A stretch of 23,635 nucleotides of DNA from a virus: positions 1-23,635 of IMG/VR virus record IMGVR_UViG_3300042449_000696; one strand, 5' to 3'. The position numbers were made by a program, and so were the translations under genes. The notes beneath the pieces are model-generated. The model was given only the letters and a program-made list of their open reading frames with translations, made no database searches and was not told where the DNA came from. Below are positions 1-7,419 of this stretch, piece by piece. Numbering within the stretch: the first letter of the stretch is position 1; the number at the start of each line of letters is the position of its first letter.

Positions 1-296
1 GGTGCTGTATAATACCAACTACCATTTAACACTCTACCTGGAGTAGCTTTACCTGTAATTATTACATTTGCTTTATCAGAATCTCTTACTACTTTAATTC
101 CTTGGTTAAGTGCTAGGTCTTTCAGTTTTGCTCTTGGGATATTAACACCCGGCATAAGATAAATTGTATCTCCTTGTGCAGGAGTATACCCTTTACTTAT
201 TGTAAATAGTTCAAATTTTGAAGGATCTTCAAGTACATATCTTATATCTACATTGAATACTTCATCTTCCTTATCAAAAAATACTGCTCTTTTCAT
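1..296 (-). CDS. Hypothetical protein, N-terminal part (cut by window edge)
   Basis: The reading frame opens at an ATG (296-294) in an AATTATG context and runs off the left edge, so only about 98 N-terminal residues are visible. The protein begins MKRAVFFDKEDEVF. It contains an IPRAKLKDLALNQGIKVVR segment followed by DSDKANVIITGKA, which looks like an alpha/beta domain. I have an impression of similar short segments in other phage hypothetical proteins but cannot name a family, so no function is given. It lies directly downstream of a terminator that closes the AAA ATPase operon, so it probably has its own promoter within 297-388. Confidence 0.75.
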   Translation of the reverse strand, partial: MKRAVFFDKEDEVFNVDIRYVLEDPSKFELFTISKGYTPAQGDTIYLMPGVNIPRAKLKDLALNQGIKVVRDSDKANVIITGKATPGRVLNGSWYYTA

Positions 297-304
297 AATT
301 ATAA

Positions 305-328
305 ATTAAAGGGGGCTGTTACACCCCC
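305..328 (-). terminator. Rho-independent terminator after the MoxR/VWA operon
   Basis: Read on the minus strand this is GGGGG, an 8-nt loop TGTAACAG, CCCCC and then TTTAATTT. A second, weaker hairpin (AAAGG/CCTTT, 364-378) lies between it and the ATPase stop codon. The position, just past the last gene of the operon, fits transcription termination. The loop sequence recurs in the terminator at 23449-23468. Confidence 0.75.
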
Positions 329-388
329 ATTTATGTTTGATTTAATTAAAATGATGAATTTTTAAAGGGGAAACCTTTTACGTTAGTT

Positions 389-1558
389 TTACTGTATAGC
401 CATCTTAACTACATTAGTATCTTGCATGAGTTTTGCAAACTTAACTTTGTTACCATTTACAATCTCTTTGACCATATAGTATCTCAAGTCATTTGTAAAA
501 CCTTCAAACTCTGTAGTAAGTTTGGCTAATCTGTCAATCATAGTTGCAGGAACCCCTCCTTTGTCAGCTACAGTAAGTGAATAGTTAATGACACGTGTTG
601 CAATCACACTAGACAAGTCAGCACGGAAATCATCACCTTCTCCTACAGAATTTAACAAAGCACCTTTTACATATGCTTCATCTTTAGTAAGAAGATCTTC
701 TGGAGAAATAATCTTATCTAACTTGTTATTGATAAACATAGTAAACATAGAACTAAAGTCTGCACCTACAGAACCCTCACCAATCATTTGGATTAAAGGC
801 AATTGATCTTCAAACTTAGGAATAGAACTAATAGCATTGAAGAATGTAGTGATAGATCTTGGATTAACACGTTGAGTCACAAGCTCTGGGTGCATCAACA
901 TGAAGTTAATACATCTACCATCAATACCTGCGGTCTCAGCCCACTTAGCCCAAACATTTACATCATACTTCATCTCAACAGAAACAAATCTAGTCTTCTG
1001 AGCTACATCTAGACTGGTTACATTATAGTCACCATTGTCTGGATTTGAAGTCAAGATAACATGCCAGTTCTTAGGTAGTTTCCAAGAAACATATTCTTGT
1101 CTATCTAAGATCTCCATAGTAGCTTGCATGAATCTGTGGTCAGCACGAGTATAGTCATCCAAGATTAGGAAACCACCTTCACCTTTACCTTGAATCCATT
1201 CAGGAGCAGCATGAGACATTCTCTTATCTGCTACAGTATAACCTGCTTTAAGAGCACCACTTACTTGAGCTTCAGTAATCCATCTTTGTTTACCTTCTTG
1301 ATTTCTAACAAGAAATTCTTTAACAGGAAAACCAACAAGGTCACCTAACTCCTCAATCTGAGATAGATTAAGTTTTACAACGTCCATTTCTAACTCTTTA
1401 CCCAATTGTAAAATAGTTGAAGTCTTACCAAGACCAGCATCACCCTCAATATTGACAGCTACCGGAACTTTACCCTGAGCTTGGATGTGCTGATTATTAA
1501 TTACCATGTGTTTGATAAAAGTCTTTAACTCTTCTGCATTCAATTGTACTGTGTTCAT
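389..1558 (-). CDS. MoxR-type AAA+ ATPase
   Basis: A 389-residue AAA+ ATPase of the MoxR/AAA_5 type. Visible motifs are Walker A GDAGLGKTS (residues 39-47), Walker B LILDDYTRA (131-139), sensor-1 TSNP (170-173) and a KTRF arginine-finger region (188-191). MoxR ATPases remodel proteins or insert metals, usually together with a VWA-domain partner encoded next door. That is the case here: the preceding gene (1569-2750) carries a VWA domain, with only 10 bp between them. The phage role is unknown. It is the last gene of the operon that starts with the primase. The ATG at 1558 sits in an A-rich context, and all core ATPase motifs look intact. Confidence 0.85.
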   Translation of the reverse strand: MNTVQLNAEELKTFIKHMVINNQHIQAQGKVPVAVNIEGDAGLGKTSTILQLGKELEMDVVKLNLSQIEELGDLVGFPVKEFLVRNQEGKQRWITEAQVSGALKAGYTVADKRMSHAAPEWIQGKGEGGFLILDDYTRADHRFMQATMEILDRQEYVSWKLPKNWHVILTSNPDNGDYNVTSLDVAQKTRFVSVEMKYDVNVWAKWAETAGIDGRCINFMLMHPELVTQRVNPRSITTFFNAISSIPKFEDQLPLIQMIGEGSVGADFSSMFTMFINNKLDKIISPEDLLTKDEAYVKGALLNSVGEGDDFRADLSSVIATRVINYSLTVADKGGVPATMIDRLAKLTTEFEGFTNDLRYYMVKEIVNGNKVKFAKLMQDTNVVKMAIQ

Positions 1559-1568
1559 AACGTTTTTT

Positions 1569-2750
1569 TTATAATTCTAATTTAATTACTTGACCTGGTA
1601 GGTCCTCATTCATGCTTGATCTTTCTGACAAAACCCATAAGACTTTGCTTCTTGGTTTTACAGATGTATAACATTCACCATCAGTGAAATATACCAAGCT
1701 TGTATATTTCTTTAGGTTTGCATTGTAATAATCAAGGACGGGATCAAATTCAGTCCCACCTCTTCCTAATACATTGATTTCATTTTTGCCTTTATAGGGC
1801 TCAACAGACTTAATAGAAGTATCACACTGTACTACAGTGATATCTACTCCTGCTTTATAGATATGATGAATCTCATTCATAAACTCAGCAAGCTCTGTAT
1901 CACTTACTGAACCTGAAGTATCAATAGCAAGCAACATGTGTTGACGCATCTTAATCTTCAGACCTGGATTGTCTTCATATCTACGGTTCTCTTTTCTTCT
2001 GATTTTCTTAGTGAATACTTTAGTACTTACTCCTGTAAATCTTCTGAGATAACCTTTCCAATCAAATTTAGGTTTAGTAAACTCCTCAACTACAATAAGA
2101 CCCTCAATCTCACCTGGCATATTACCACGTTTCTTAATAGTCTGTTCTTTTGCATCTTGTAGAATCTTCTGAACTTGTTTTTCAATTAGTTTTTTCTCAG
2201 CATCGGTCATGTCATCAAACTCTTCCCATGTAGAATGATCTGGTATGTCTCCATTTGCTATATCATCAAGCAATTTATCCATACCTTGATTACCTGTACT
2301 ACCTTGCTTATCCTTCTCATCTTGAAGACGGAGAAGCTGGTCATAGTAATATCTACAACCAGCCTTTTTATCTAGTTTAAGATCTTCATAATCTTCAATT
2401 CTGATACCTCCTTCTGGCAGCCAAGAGTCTTCAATATACTGATTAATCTCCATATCCATTGCAACATTTGCAAGTTTCTTGTTACTAAAAGAACTAAAAC
2501 TTGTAAGGTGTCCAAATGCAATATGGAGTAATTCATGTTTCAGTAAGCCCATTTTATGATCATCACTTAGACCCATCCAGAATTCCTCATTGATGGCTAA
2601 TTGATAGTTAATATTCTGTTTGCTTACTCCTGCAGTTGGGAGATCTTTTCTCCAAACTTTATTCAACATAATAAGAAAGAACCCGTAATAGGGCTCTTTC
2701 AACATTAATTCTTTACTTATTTTACTAAGACTCTGTGCTTTGTCCATCAT
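1569..2750 (-). CDS. DUF2201-type protein: metallopeptidase-like domain plus VWA domain
   Basis: A 393-residue two-domain protein. The N-terminal half carries HELLHIAFGH (72-81), a HExxHxxxGH zinc-site motif followed by AMDMEINQYI (97-106), as in the putative metallopeptidase domain DUF2201_N. The C-terminal half is a VWA fold with an apparently complete MIDAS: DTSGS (277-281), T333 in GRGGTEF and D357 in YFTDGE. Family members usually sit beside MoxR ATPases, and here the ATPase follows directly. Whether the peptidase motif is catalytic in this family is not established. The start is a double ATG (2750 or 2747) and overlaps the upstream gene by 26 bp, which suggests coupled translation. Confidence 0.85.
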   Translation of the reverse strand: MMDKAQSLSKISKELMLKEPYYGFFLIMLNKVWRKDLPTAGVSKQNINYQLAINEEFWMGLSDDHKMGLLKHELLHIAFGHLTSFSSFSNKKLANVAMDMEINQYIEDSWLPEGGIRIEDYEDLKLDKKAGCRYYYDQLLRLQDEKDKQGSTGNQGMDKLLDDIANGDIPDHSTWEEFDDMTDAEKKLIEKQVQKILQDAKEQTIKKRGNMPGEIEGLIVVEEFTKPKFDWKGYLRRFTGVSTKVFTKKIRRKENRRYEDNPGLKIKMRQHMLLAIDTSGSVSDTELAEFMNEIHHIYKAGVDITVVQCDTSIKSVEPYKGKNEINVLGRGGTEFDPVLDYYNANLKKYTSLVYFTDGECYTSVKPRSKVLWVLSERSSMNEDLPGQVIKLEL

Positions 2751-3153
2751 CTTTTAGTTTTACATTGATTTCAAACTTATCTGCCGGATACCCCATTTGA
2801 CTAAGGAACCCCATCATACTTTCAGTAAATAACTCCATAAAGAGTTCAATAGACTGATTACTTGGATTACTGGCAGTAATAGCTGAAAGACATGCACCAG
2901 TACTTGGTGCACTCCATTCATCAGAATTTACATAAGTTTCTATTGCTTTTATAATTAAAGCAGCAGGCTCGGGACAATTAGTCTTCCATTCTTCAAGTGT
3001 ATGTTTACCAAACTTATATAATGTAATTAATTCCCCTAAATATTTTTTTGTATCCACTCCTTTAAGAGCTTCAAATGCTACAGTTGCATTTTCTTTATCA
3101 CTGGAACGTAGCATGTTCAACAAGTTTCTTGTTTCTTCTTTGTCAAAAATCAT
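2725..3153 (-). CDS. Hypothetical helical protein
   Basis: A 142-residue protein that I cannot assign to a function. Residues 11-34 (LLNMLRSSDKENATVAFEAL and following) resemble a short helical pattern of the form LLxSxDxEN, and a similar stretch occurs in the protein at 12150-12569. The C-terminal part looks mixed alpha/beta and ends in a polar tail. Its ATG overlaps the stop of the upstream DUF6915-like gene as TAATG, and its 3' end overlaps the VWA gene by 26 bp. Its place between those genes suggests co-translation with the MoxR/VWA pair, possibly as an accessory subunit. That last point is inference from position only. Confidence 0.7.
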   Translation of the reverse strand: MIFDKEETRNLLNMLRSSDKENATVAFEALKGVDTKKYLGELITLYKFGKHTLEEWKTNCPEPAALIIKAIETYVNSDEWSAPSTGACLSAITASNPSNQSIELFMELFTESMMGFLSQMGYPADKFEINVKLKDDGQSTES

Positions 3154-3500
3154 TAGTCTTCAATTTTTAAAGTTTTAATTGCCCATTGTTTTAATTCACC
3201 ACTTGCAATCATATCTAACCATTCTTTTGCACTTGGAATATATCCATTGCAATCTTCCTTAACATGTTGTTCTGCAACATATCTTGTATATACAGTTTTG
3301 CCATCAGAGTTAGTAAATGATATACCAAATCTTTGCTCACATTCAAATATACCCTCACTGTGGTGACGGAACATTCTGTGCTTACTATGACCTACCCATG
3401 CTTTGGTTTCATCAAACCATTGGTGTATATATAAATAATCTACTGGAGCTCCTCCAAACTTTCTAGTTGAAGATACAGCATGTTGATATGGATGTGCCAT
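3153..3500 (-). CDS. DUF6915-like protein
   Basis: A 115-residue protein. Its start MAHPYQHAVSSTRKFGG, the run IHQWFDETKA, the histidine-rich HRMFRHHSEGIFECEQ, the TNSDG turn and the EQHVKED segment match my memory of the widespread uncharacterised family DUF6915. The conserved histidines suggest a metal or nucleotide site, but no activity is known to me. The start codon overlaps the stop of the upstream gene (TAATG), and its own stop overlaps the next start the same way, so it belongs to a tightly coupled string of small genes between the primase and the MoxR/VWA pair. Confidence 0.75.
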   Translation of the reverse strand: MAHPYQHAVSSTRKFGGAPVDYLYIHQWFDETKAWVGHSKHRMFRHHSEGIFECEQRFGISFTNSDGKTVYTRYVAEQHVKEDCNGYIPSAKEWLDMIASGELKQWAIKTLKIED

Positions 3501-3916
3501 TATAATGTTTTTTGAATCAAAGATCCCTCATGAAGATAAGTTTCTATCTCAACAATTCTGATATCATTAATAATCTTGTACTTACCTGATGGTACAAGAA
3601 TACATACTGAACCAGAACCACCTTCATTATTCCACCAGTCTTCAATATCATTGAGTAATTGTTCTTCAACAAAATTTGCAATATCTGATTCAAGACCCGA
3701 ATCTAGTTTACTAAGAGGCATTACATCTTGACCCCAAACATATATGTCATTTATATCACTAAATGCATCTTCTTCATCTTCACTCAATTTTTCTGAAGTG
3801 TAGATTACATTTTCAATTGCACCTGAATCACCAGATCCTTCATAAGTTACTTTAATTCCGGTCACACCACGGTCAGCCAACTGTAATAGAAGGCCTGTCA
3901 TATTATTTTCTGTCAT
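3500..3916 (-). CDS. DUF6878-like protein
   Basis: A 138-residue acidic protein that I place tentatively in the DUF6878 family. The supporting feature is GIKVTYEGSGDSGAIENV near the N terminus (GSGDSG at 27-32), followed by an acidic helix and WWNNEGGSGS further on. The start at 3916 is preferred over an upstream ATG at 3955 because it lies one base after the TAG of the GIY-YIG gene, whereas the longer version would overlap that gene by 38 bp. No function is known. It is followed by the DUF6915-like gene with a TAATG overlap. Confidence 0.7.
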   Translation of the reverse strand: MTENNMTGLLLQLADRGVTGIKVTYEGSGDSGAIENVIYTSEKLSEDEEDAFSDINDIYVWGQDVMPLSKLDSGLESDIANFVEEQLLNDIEDWWNNEGGSGSVCILVPSGKYKIINDIRIVEIETYLHEGSLIQKTL

Positions 3917-3917
3917 A

Positions 3918-4343
3918 CTATTTAATTTTGTAAAACCTGCCAAGAATATTGGCATTCAGATATTCTTCTTTTTCAAGCACCTCCCTTACAAATTGTGATT
4001 TAGTCTCATGATATGTTAACTCTGTCTTTGAGAAACATATTCTAACCATAAATCTCTTTATAGGAATTCCTGCTTTATGTGCATCCTGTAGCACTGTATT
4101 ACTGCTGTAATAATTTTCATAGTTAGTTTTGCTAACAAAAGTGTATTTAGATGCTCTTTTGTCTGTAAGATTAGCAATAGCTTTCTTTCCTAGTTTTCTT
4201 TTAACTGTGGAATAAAAATTCTTTTTACCAATGTAACGGACTGCTTTACCATCAATAATTGCTTCCATTTCATAAATGAAACCTACAGCACCTTCTGGAA
4301 TTTTGCTGTCATTAAATACTTCACCTTTGTATAACCAACTCAT
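3918..4343 (-). CDS. GIY-YIG endonuclease, SegE-like
   Basis: A 141-residue GIY-YIG-type nuclease. The signature is GFIY (21-24) and RYIGKKNF (36-43), then YENYYSSN (75-82), a region with SKTELTYHET that supplies the expected catalytic glutamate (E113), and YLNANILGRF (128-137). This order matches the SegE-type GIY-YIG family, members of which include stand-alone phage homing or debranching-type nucleases. It lies inside the primase operon, its ATG overlapping the primase stop as ATGA. It may be a replication or repair nuclease, or a selfish homing enzyme. Tight operon coupling with no visible split gene favours the former, but this is inference. Confidence 0.78.
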   Translation of the reverse strand: MSWLYKGEVFNDSKIPEGAVGFIYEMEAIIDGKAVRYIGKKNFYSTVKRKLGKKAIANLTDKRASKYTFVSKTNYENYYSSNTVLQDAHKAGIPIKRFMVRICFSKTELTYHETKSQFVREVLEKEEYLNANILGRFYKIK

Positions 4344-5317
4344 ACTGTTTGTTTTAGTAAAGATAATAATTTATCTCTCACAGATTCAACACCATGATCT
4401 CTCACGGAGTCTGATAAATCCTTAGACATGTCAAGTACTACATGTGGAATATTATACTTATCCTGATATCTCTGAGCAGCTTTTATACCGGGCTCATCAT
4501 TATCAAACAGTACAATAATCTTAGAATACTTCTCTCTAAGTTTATTTATAACAGATTCTCCAATCATTGTATTCTCACTGTCCGGAGCAATGCATTCTAT
4601 ATTACCAATACCAAGTTTCTTGAAAGACATAAGATCTTTAAGTGAAGAAACAATCAGTAGATACTTAGAATCATATTGCAGTTGATCCATACCCTGTGTA
4701 TAGTTCTGGATCTTAATAAACTTTTTCTCTGGGATTTTAGGCATGTAAATCTTGTACAGCTCACCATCTTCTCTAAAATAACCATAGACATAAGGTCTTG
4801 TAAACTTATAGGATATTACAGTACCATCAATATCATTCTTTTCCATAGTAAAGAACTCTAATGGGACAACATTATACTTCTCCAAAATACTTGAAGAAAT
4901 CCTAAAACTTAACCAAAACTTAGAGTCTTGGGAATTCCAGTGTCTCATTTGATAATCAACTACTTTAAACTTATCATGAAATTGAATTGGACTTCTATCT
5001 GTTGGTGTATTGTATTTTAAATACTCTTGATAGTCACGTATAATTCTATCTGCTGCTTTAAATCTAGCATCATAGTTAAATAAATGTCTGACAAGTTCTA
5101 TATGATCACCTTGAAATCCTGAAGAAAAATCTTTAAACTTATAGTAATCCCCATTGCGATAGATAAACATGCTTGGAACTTTGTCCTTTACATTAAATGC
5201 AGAAAGCATCTTTATATCTTGACCAATAAGTTTTTCCTTTAAGTTTAAATAATACTCAAATACCCATTCTCTAGGTACTTCCTCTAAATCAGATATAATA
5301 TTCTTAGTTGAAATCAT
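4340..5317 (-). CDS. DnaG-like primase with TOPRIM domain
   Basis: A 325-residue primase-like protein. Residues 47-76 (VPSMFIYRNG... FSSGFQGDHIELV) follow the outline of a CHC2 zinc-binding domain but lack its cysteines. The C-terminal half is a TOPRIM domain: LLIVSSLKDLM (220-230), APDSE (244-248) and FDNDEPG (271-277). The first TOPRIM acidic residue is replaced by serine (S224/S225), a variant I believe occurs in other phage TOPRIM proteins, while the DxD motif is kept. It would make primers for the helicase encoded at 7420-8427. The gene leads the minus-strand operon after the terminator at 5326-5357, with ATG at 5317 in a GATTATG context. Confidence 0.82.
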   Translation of the reverse strand: MISTKNIISDLEEVPREWVFEYYLNLKEKLIGQDIKMLSAFNVKDKVPSMFIYRNGDYYKFKDFSSGFQGDHIELVRHLFNYDARFKAADRIIRDYQEYLKYNTPTDRSPIQFHDKFKVVDYQMRHWNSQDSKFWLSFRISSSILEKYNVVPLEFFTMEKNDIDGTVISYKFTRPYVYGYFREDGELYKIYMPKIPEKKFIKIQNYTQGMDQLQYDSKYLLIVSSLKDLMSFKKLGIGNIECIAPDSENTMIGESVINKLREKYSKIIVLFDNDEPGIKAAQRYQDKYNIPHVVLDMSKDLSDSVRDHGVESVRDKLLSLLKQTV

Positions 5318-5325
5318 AATCTAAA

Positions 5326-5357
5326 ATTAAAAAGGGGAGATATTACTCTCCCCTTTT
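5326..5357 (-). terminator. Strong rho-independent terminator between SSB and primase
   Basis: On the minus strand an 11-bp perfect stem (AAAAGGGGAGA with TCTCCCCTTTT, arms 5347-5357 and 5330-5340) encloses a 6-nt loop and is followed by TTAATTTT. It lies 16 bp after the SSB stop and 12 bp before the primase start, separating the UDG-to-SSB operon from the primase-to-MoxR operon. Confidence 0.85.
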
Positions 5358-5373
5358 ATGAGAGAGTAAGTTA

Positions 5374-6057
5374 TTAGTCTAGACTAAAATCAGATGATGT
5401 TTTTGGTTTCAAAAACGTGTCATCATCATCCCCAAAGGATTTAACTTCTTTAACTTCTAATTTTTTAAGATGTTTAGATTCATCAAAAGGAATCACAACT
5501 CCTCCTTCTTCTTCACCAAAAGCATATTTTTTACCTTCAGCTTTAGGTAACCACATGTCATAGTTTGTATAACCTGTTTTACCTTCATATTCTTTACCTG
5601 CAACACAGAATTCAAGAAACTTATTTCTGAAATCAGCAGTTTTATTGAATGCTTTAACAAAGTCCTCAATAGTTTCATGTTGACCATCTTGCTCAAGGAA
5701 CCAAGAATCTAATCCAAAAGTATGTGCAAGAGTTCTTAAGAAGATCAAGATAGATCTATCTCTTTGAATTTTGATACCAGATTTAGTTTCACCATCTGCA
5801 AATGCATATTGACTAGCTTTTACTCTACCAATTTGACCAGCATAATGACCTTTACTTTCATCATCTTTGTCAATCAAGAAACCTTCAAAACCTTCAATAG
5901 GTTTAGTTTCTACATGTAACATAAGGTGGTATGCTCCAGCAATAAATTTGAATTCTTCTAATTCAATGTTATTGATTTTCAATACATGGTTACCTGGAGT
6001 AATTGTTTTTGGTAGTCCTGAGCTTCCTTTGCCCAAATCAGTTGTGCTTAATGCCAT
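5374..6057 (-). CDS. Probable single-stranded DNA-binding protein
   Basis: A 227-residue protein with a beta-rich N-terminal domain (PGNHVLKINNIEL, then YHLMLHVETKPIEGFEGF), a central GYTNYDMWLP stretch (162-171), and an acidic, disordered C-terminal tail with DDDD at 210-213, ending in SDFSLD. This layout, an OB-fold-like core plus acidic tail, is typical of phage ssDNA-binding proteins. The position directly after a Sak4-like ATPase supports it, since Sak4-type annealases are often encoded with an SSB. Identification is by architecture and context, not by a diagnostic motif. It is the last gene of its operon and is followed by a strong terminator. Confidence 0.65.
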   Translation of the reverse strand: MALSTTDLGKGSSGLPKTITPGNHVLKINNIELEEFKFIAGAYHLMLHVETKPIEGFEGFLIDKDDESKGHYAGQIGRVKASQYAFADGETKSGIKIQRDRSILIFLRTLAHTFGLDSWFLEQDGQHETIEDFVKAFNKTADFRNKFLEFCVAGKEYEGKTGYTNYDMWLPKAEGKKYAFGEEEGGVVIPFDESKHLKKLEVKEVKSFGDDDDTFLKPKTSSDFSLD

Positions 6058-6076
6058 TTTTCTTTGTTTTTAATTA

Positions 6077-6799
6077 TTAAATAAATACTTTGTCCCAGTG
6101 AAACTCAAGTTCACCTTTTTCATTCATTTCAGTTATTACTATTTCTTCATTTCTTAAATGCTCCGGACGAGCACCACAAGTAACTTCTTCACTTGTTTTA
6201 AAAGATAATATAGTCTTATTACCTTTTCTATACATGTAACCAATTGCATCAGCATTAGCACAGATAAGAGACTTTATTTTACCTGTCAAATCAATATTTG
6301 CAGACATTACCATCTCTCCTTTATCATCTACCTGCTTGTCCTTAATATGACCAGATAAAATAATGTGGGGAGCTAAAGTATCAATAAAATCTAAAACTTG
6401 AAAGAAAGCTTGTCTTAAATATAAATAACCTGCACCATTAGGTAATGACAATACATTGTCACCATCATAGTTCTTACCCATACTTGTATTACGGTATAAC
6501 TTAATTGCAAGTGGCATAACCATATCTTCTAATGCAGTCACAGTATCTATTGTAACATACTTATATGGAAACCCACCTGCTTTAATAGCTTTACCTGCAT
6601 CAAGTAATTCTTGAAGACTATTAACTTTTAACTTTAATGCCTCTACATAATCAGCACCGTTTTCTAAGTCAAAAATTAAATTACTGTCTAAACCTGCAAA
6701 TGCAGTAGTTTTGCCAGTCTTAGGCTTTGAATAGATAATCAATCTTTTAGGATTAACTCTTTCTGCCTTCACTTTTTTAGTTGGAAGTACAATACTCAT
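6077..6799 (-). CDS. Sak4-like RecA-fold ATPase (recombinase/annealase)
   Basis: A 240-residue P-loop ATPase. Walker A is SKPKTGKTT (24-32), then LIFDLENGADY (41-51) typical of the AAA_24/Sak4 group, Walker B YVTIDTVTA (81-89), and a LSGHIKDK sensor segment (148-155). Sak4 proteins are shortened RecA-like single-strand annealing or recombination factors of phages, working with SSB. Here the SSB candidate lies 19 bp downstream and a replicative helicase upstream, which fits recombination-dependent replication. The ATG at 6799 lies 2 bp after the preceding reading frame ends, showing tight operon coupling. ATPase motifs are complete. Confidence 0.8.
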   Translation of the reverse strand: MSIVLPTKKVKAERVNPKRLIIYSKPKTGKTTAFAGLDSNLIFDLENGADYVEALKLKVNSLQELLDAGKAIKAGGFPYKYVTIDTVTALEDMVMPLAIKLYRNTSMGKNYDGDNVLSLPNGAGYLYLRQAFFQVLDFIDTLAPHIILSGHIKDKQVDDKGEMVMSANIDLTGKIKSLICANADAIGYMYRKGNKTILSFKTSEEVTCGARPEHLRNEEIVITEMNEKGELEFHWDKVFI

Positions 6800-6800
6800 C

Positions 6801-7412
6801 TTACTTTAGTTTTTGTGCTAGTTTTTGAAAGTCTGTTGCAATCCTTAAAAGTATATCAGAAGCTGATTCTTCATCAGAATGAAAAACATCTTCTTCTTCT
6901 TTTTTAGGAGCATACTTCTCTTCAAAATCTGGAAAAATACTTAGTGATTTTTGTAGTTGTGGAAGCTCAAGTTTACTCTCTTCTTTTCTTTTCTCATAAA
7001 GAGCATAACTGATCTCTTGACCACTAGATAGAATAACTGCCATCTCATTAAGAGGAATAAGATATTTTCTGTCTACTTTACCTTCGGCATCATAGCTTTC
7101 AATAACATCATATTCTTCACCAAAGAATGGATTATACCTCAACTTAAACAATTGTCTATCTTCATTCATTGGAACCATACCTGTGATTTTTCCAAAATCA
7201 TCATAGACATTGTCATAAAATTCAACATAGATATCCTCACCTTTCTTCAACTCCCACTCAAAGAATTGACATTGTCTGCCAAACTTACCTTTCTTGAAGA
7301 AAGCAGTCTTTAGAGTAAAAAATGGATCTGGGATACCAATTGCTGTGAAAGTATCCATATGCTGCATATAGAACTCTCTTTCTTTTTCTTTTCTCAAATT
7401 GCTCGTTGTCAT
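6801..7412 (-). CDS. Hypothetical protein in the replication operon
   Basis: A 203-residue protein between the helicase and the Sak4-like ATPase. I do not recognise a family. The N-terminal two thirds look like a beta-rich domain (GRQCQFFEWELKKGEDIYVE, then FKLRYNPFFGEEYDVIES), and the C-terminal third is charged (KKEEEDVF) and ends in an amphipathic helix ILLRIATDFQKLAQKLK. Such a beta domain plus helix could be a loader or adaptor for the helicase or recombinase, but that rests only on position. The start at 7412 follows the helicase stop by 7 bp in an AATTATG context. Confidence 0.75.
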   Translation of the reverse strand: MTTSNLRKEKEREFYMQHMDTFTAIGIPDPFFTLKTAFFKKGKFGRQCQFFEWELKKGEDIYVEFYDNVYDDFGKITGMVPMNEDRQLFKLRYNPFFGEEYDVIESYDAEGKVDRKYLIPLNEMAVILSSGQEISYALYEKRKEESKLELPQLQKSLSIFPDFEEKYAPKKEEEDVFHSDEESASDILLRIATDFQKLAQKLK

Positions 7413-7419
7413 AATTAAA

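Noticed and set aside
588-1012. Plus-strand open frames opposite the AAA ATPase gene
   Set aside because: They lie fully inside a well-supported minus-strand gene and have no recognisable motif, so they are shadows.
5493-5696. Minus-strand 67-codon frame inside the SSB gene
   Set aside because: It is an out-of-frame shadow of the SSB candidate with no start signal or motif.
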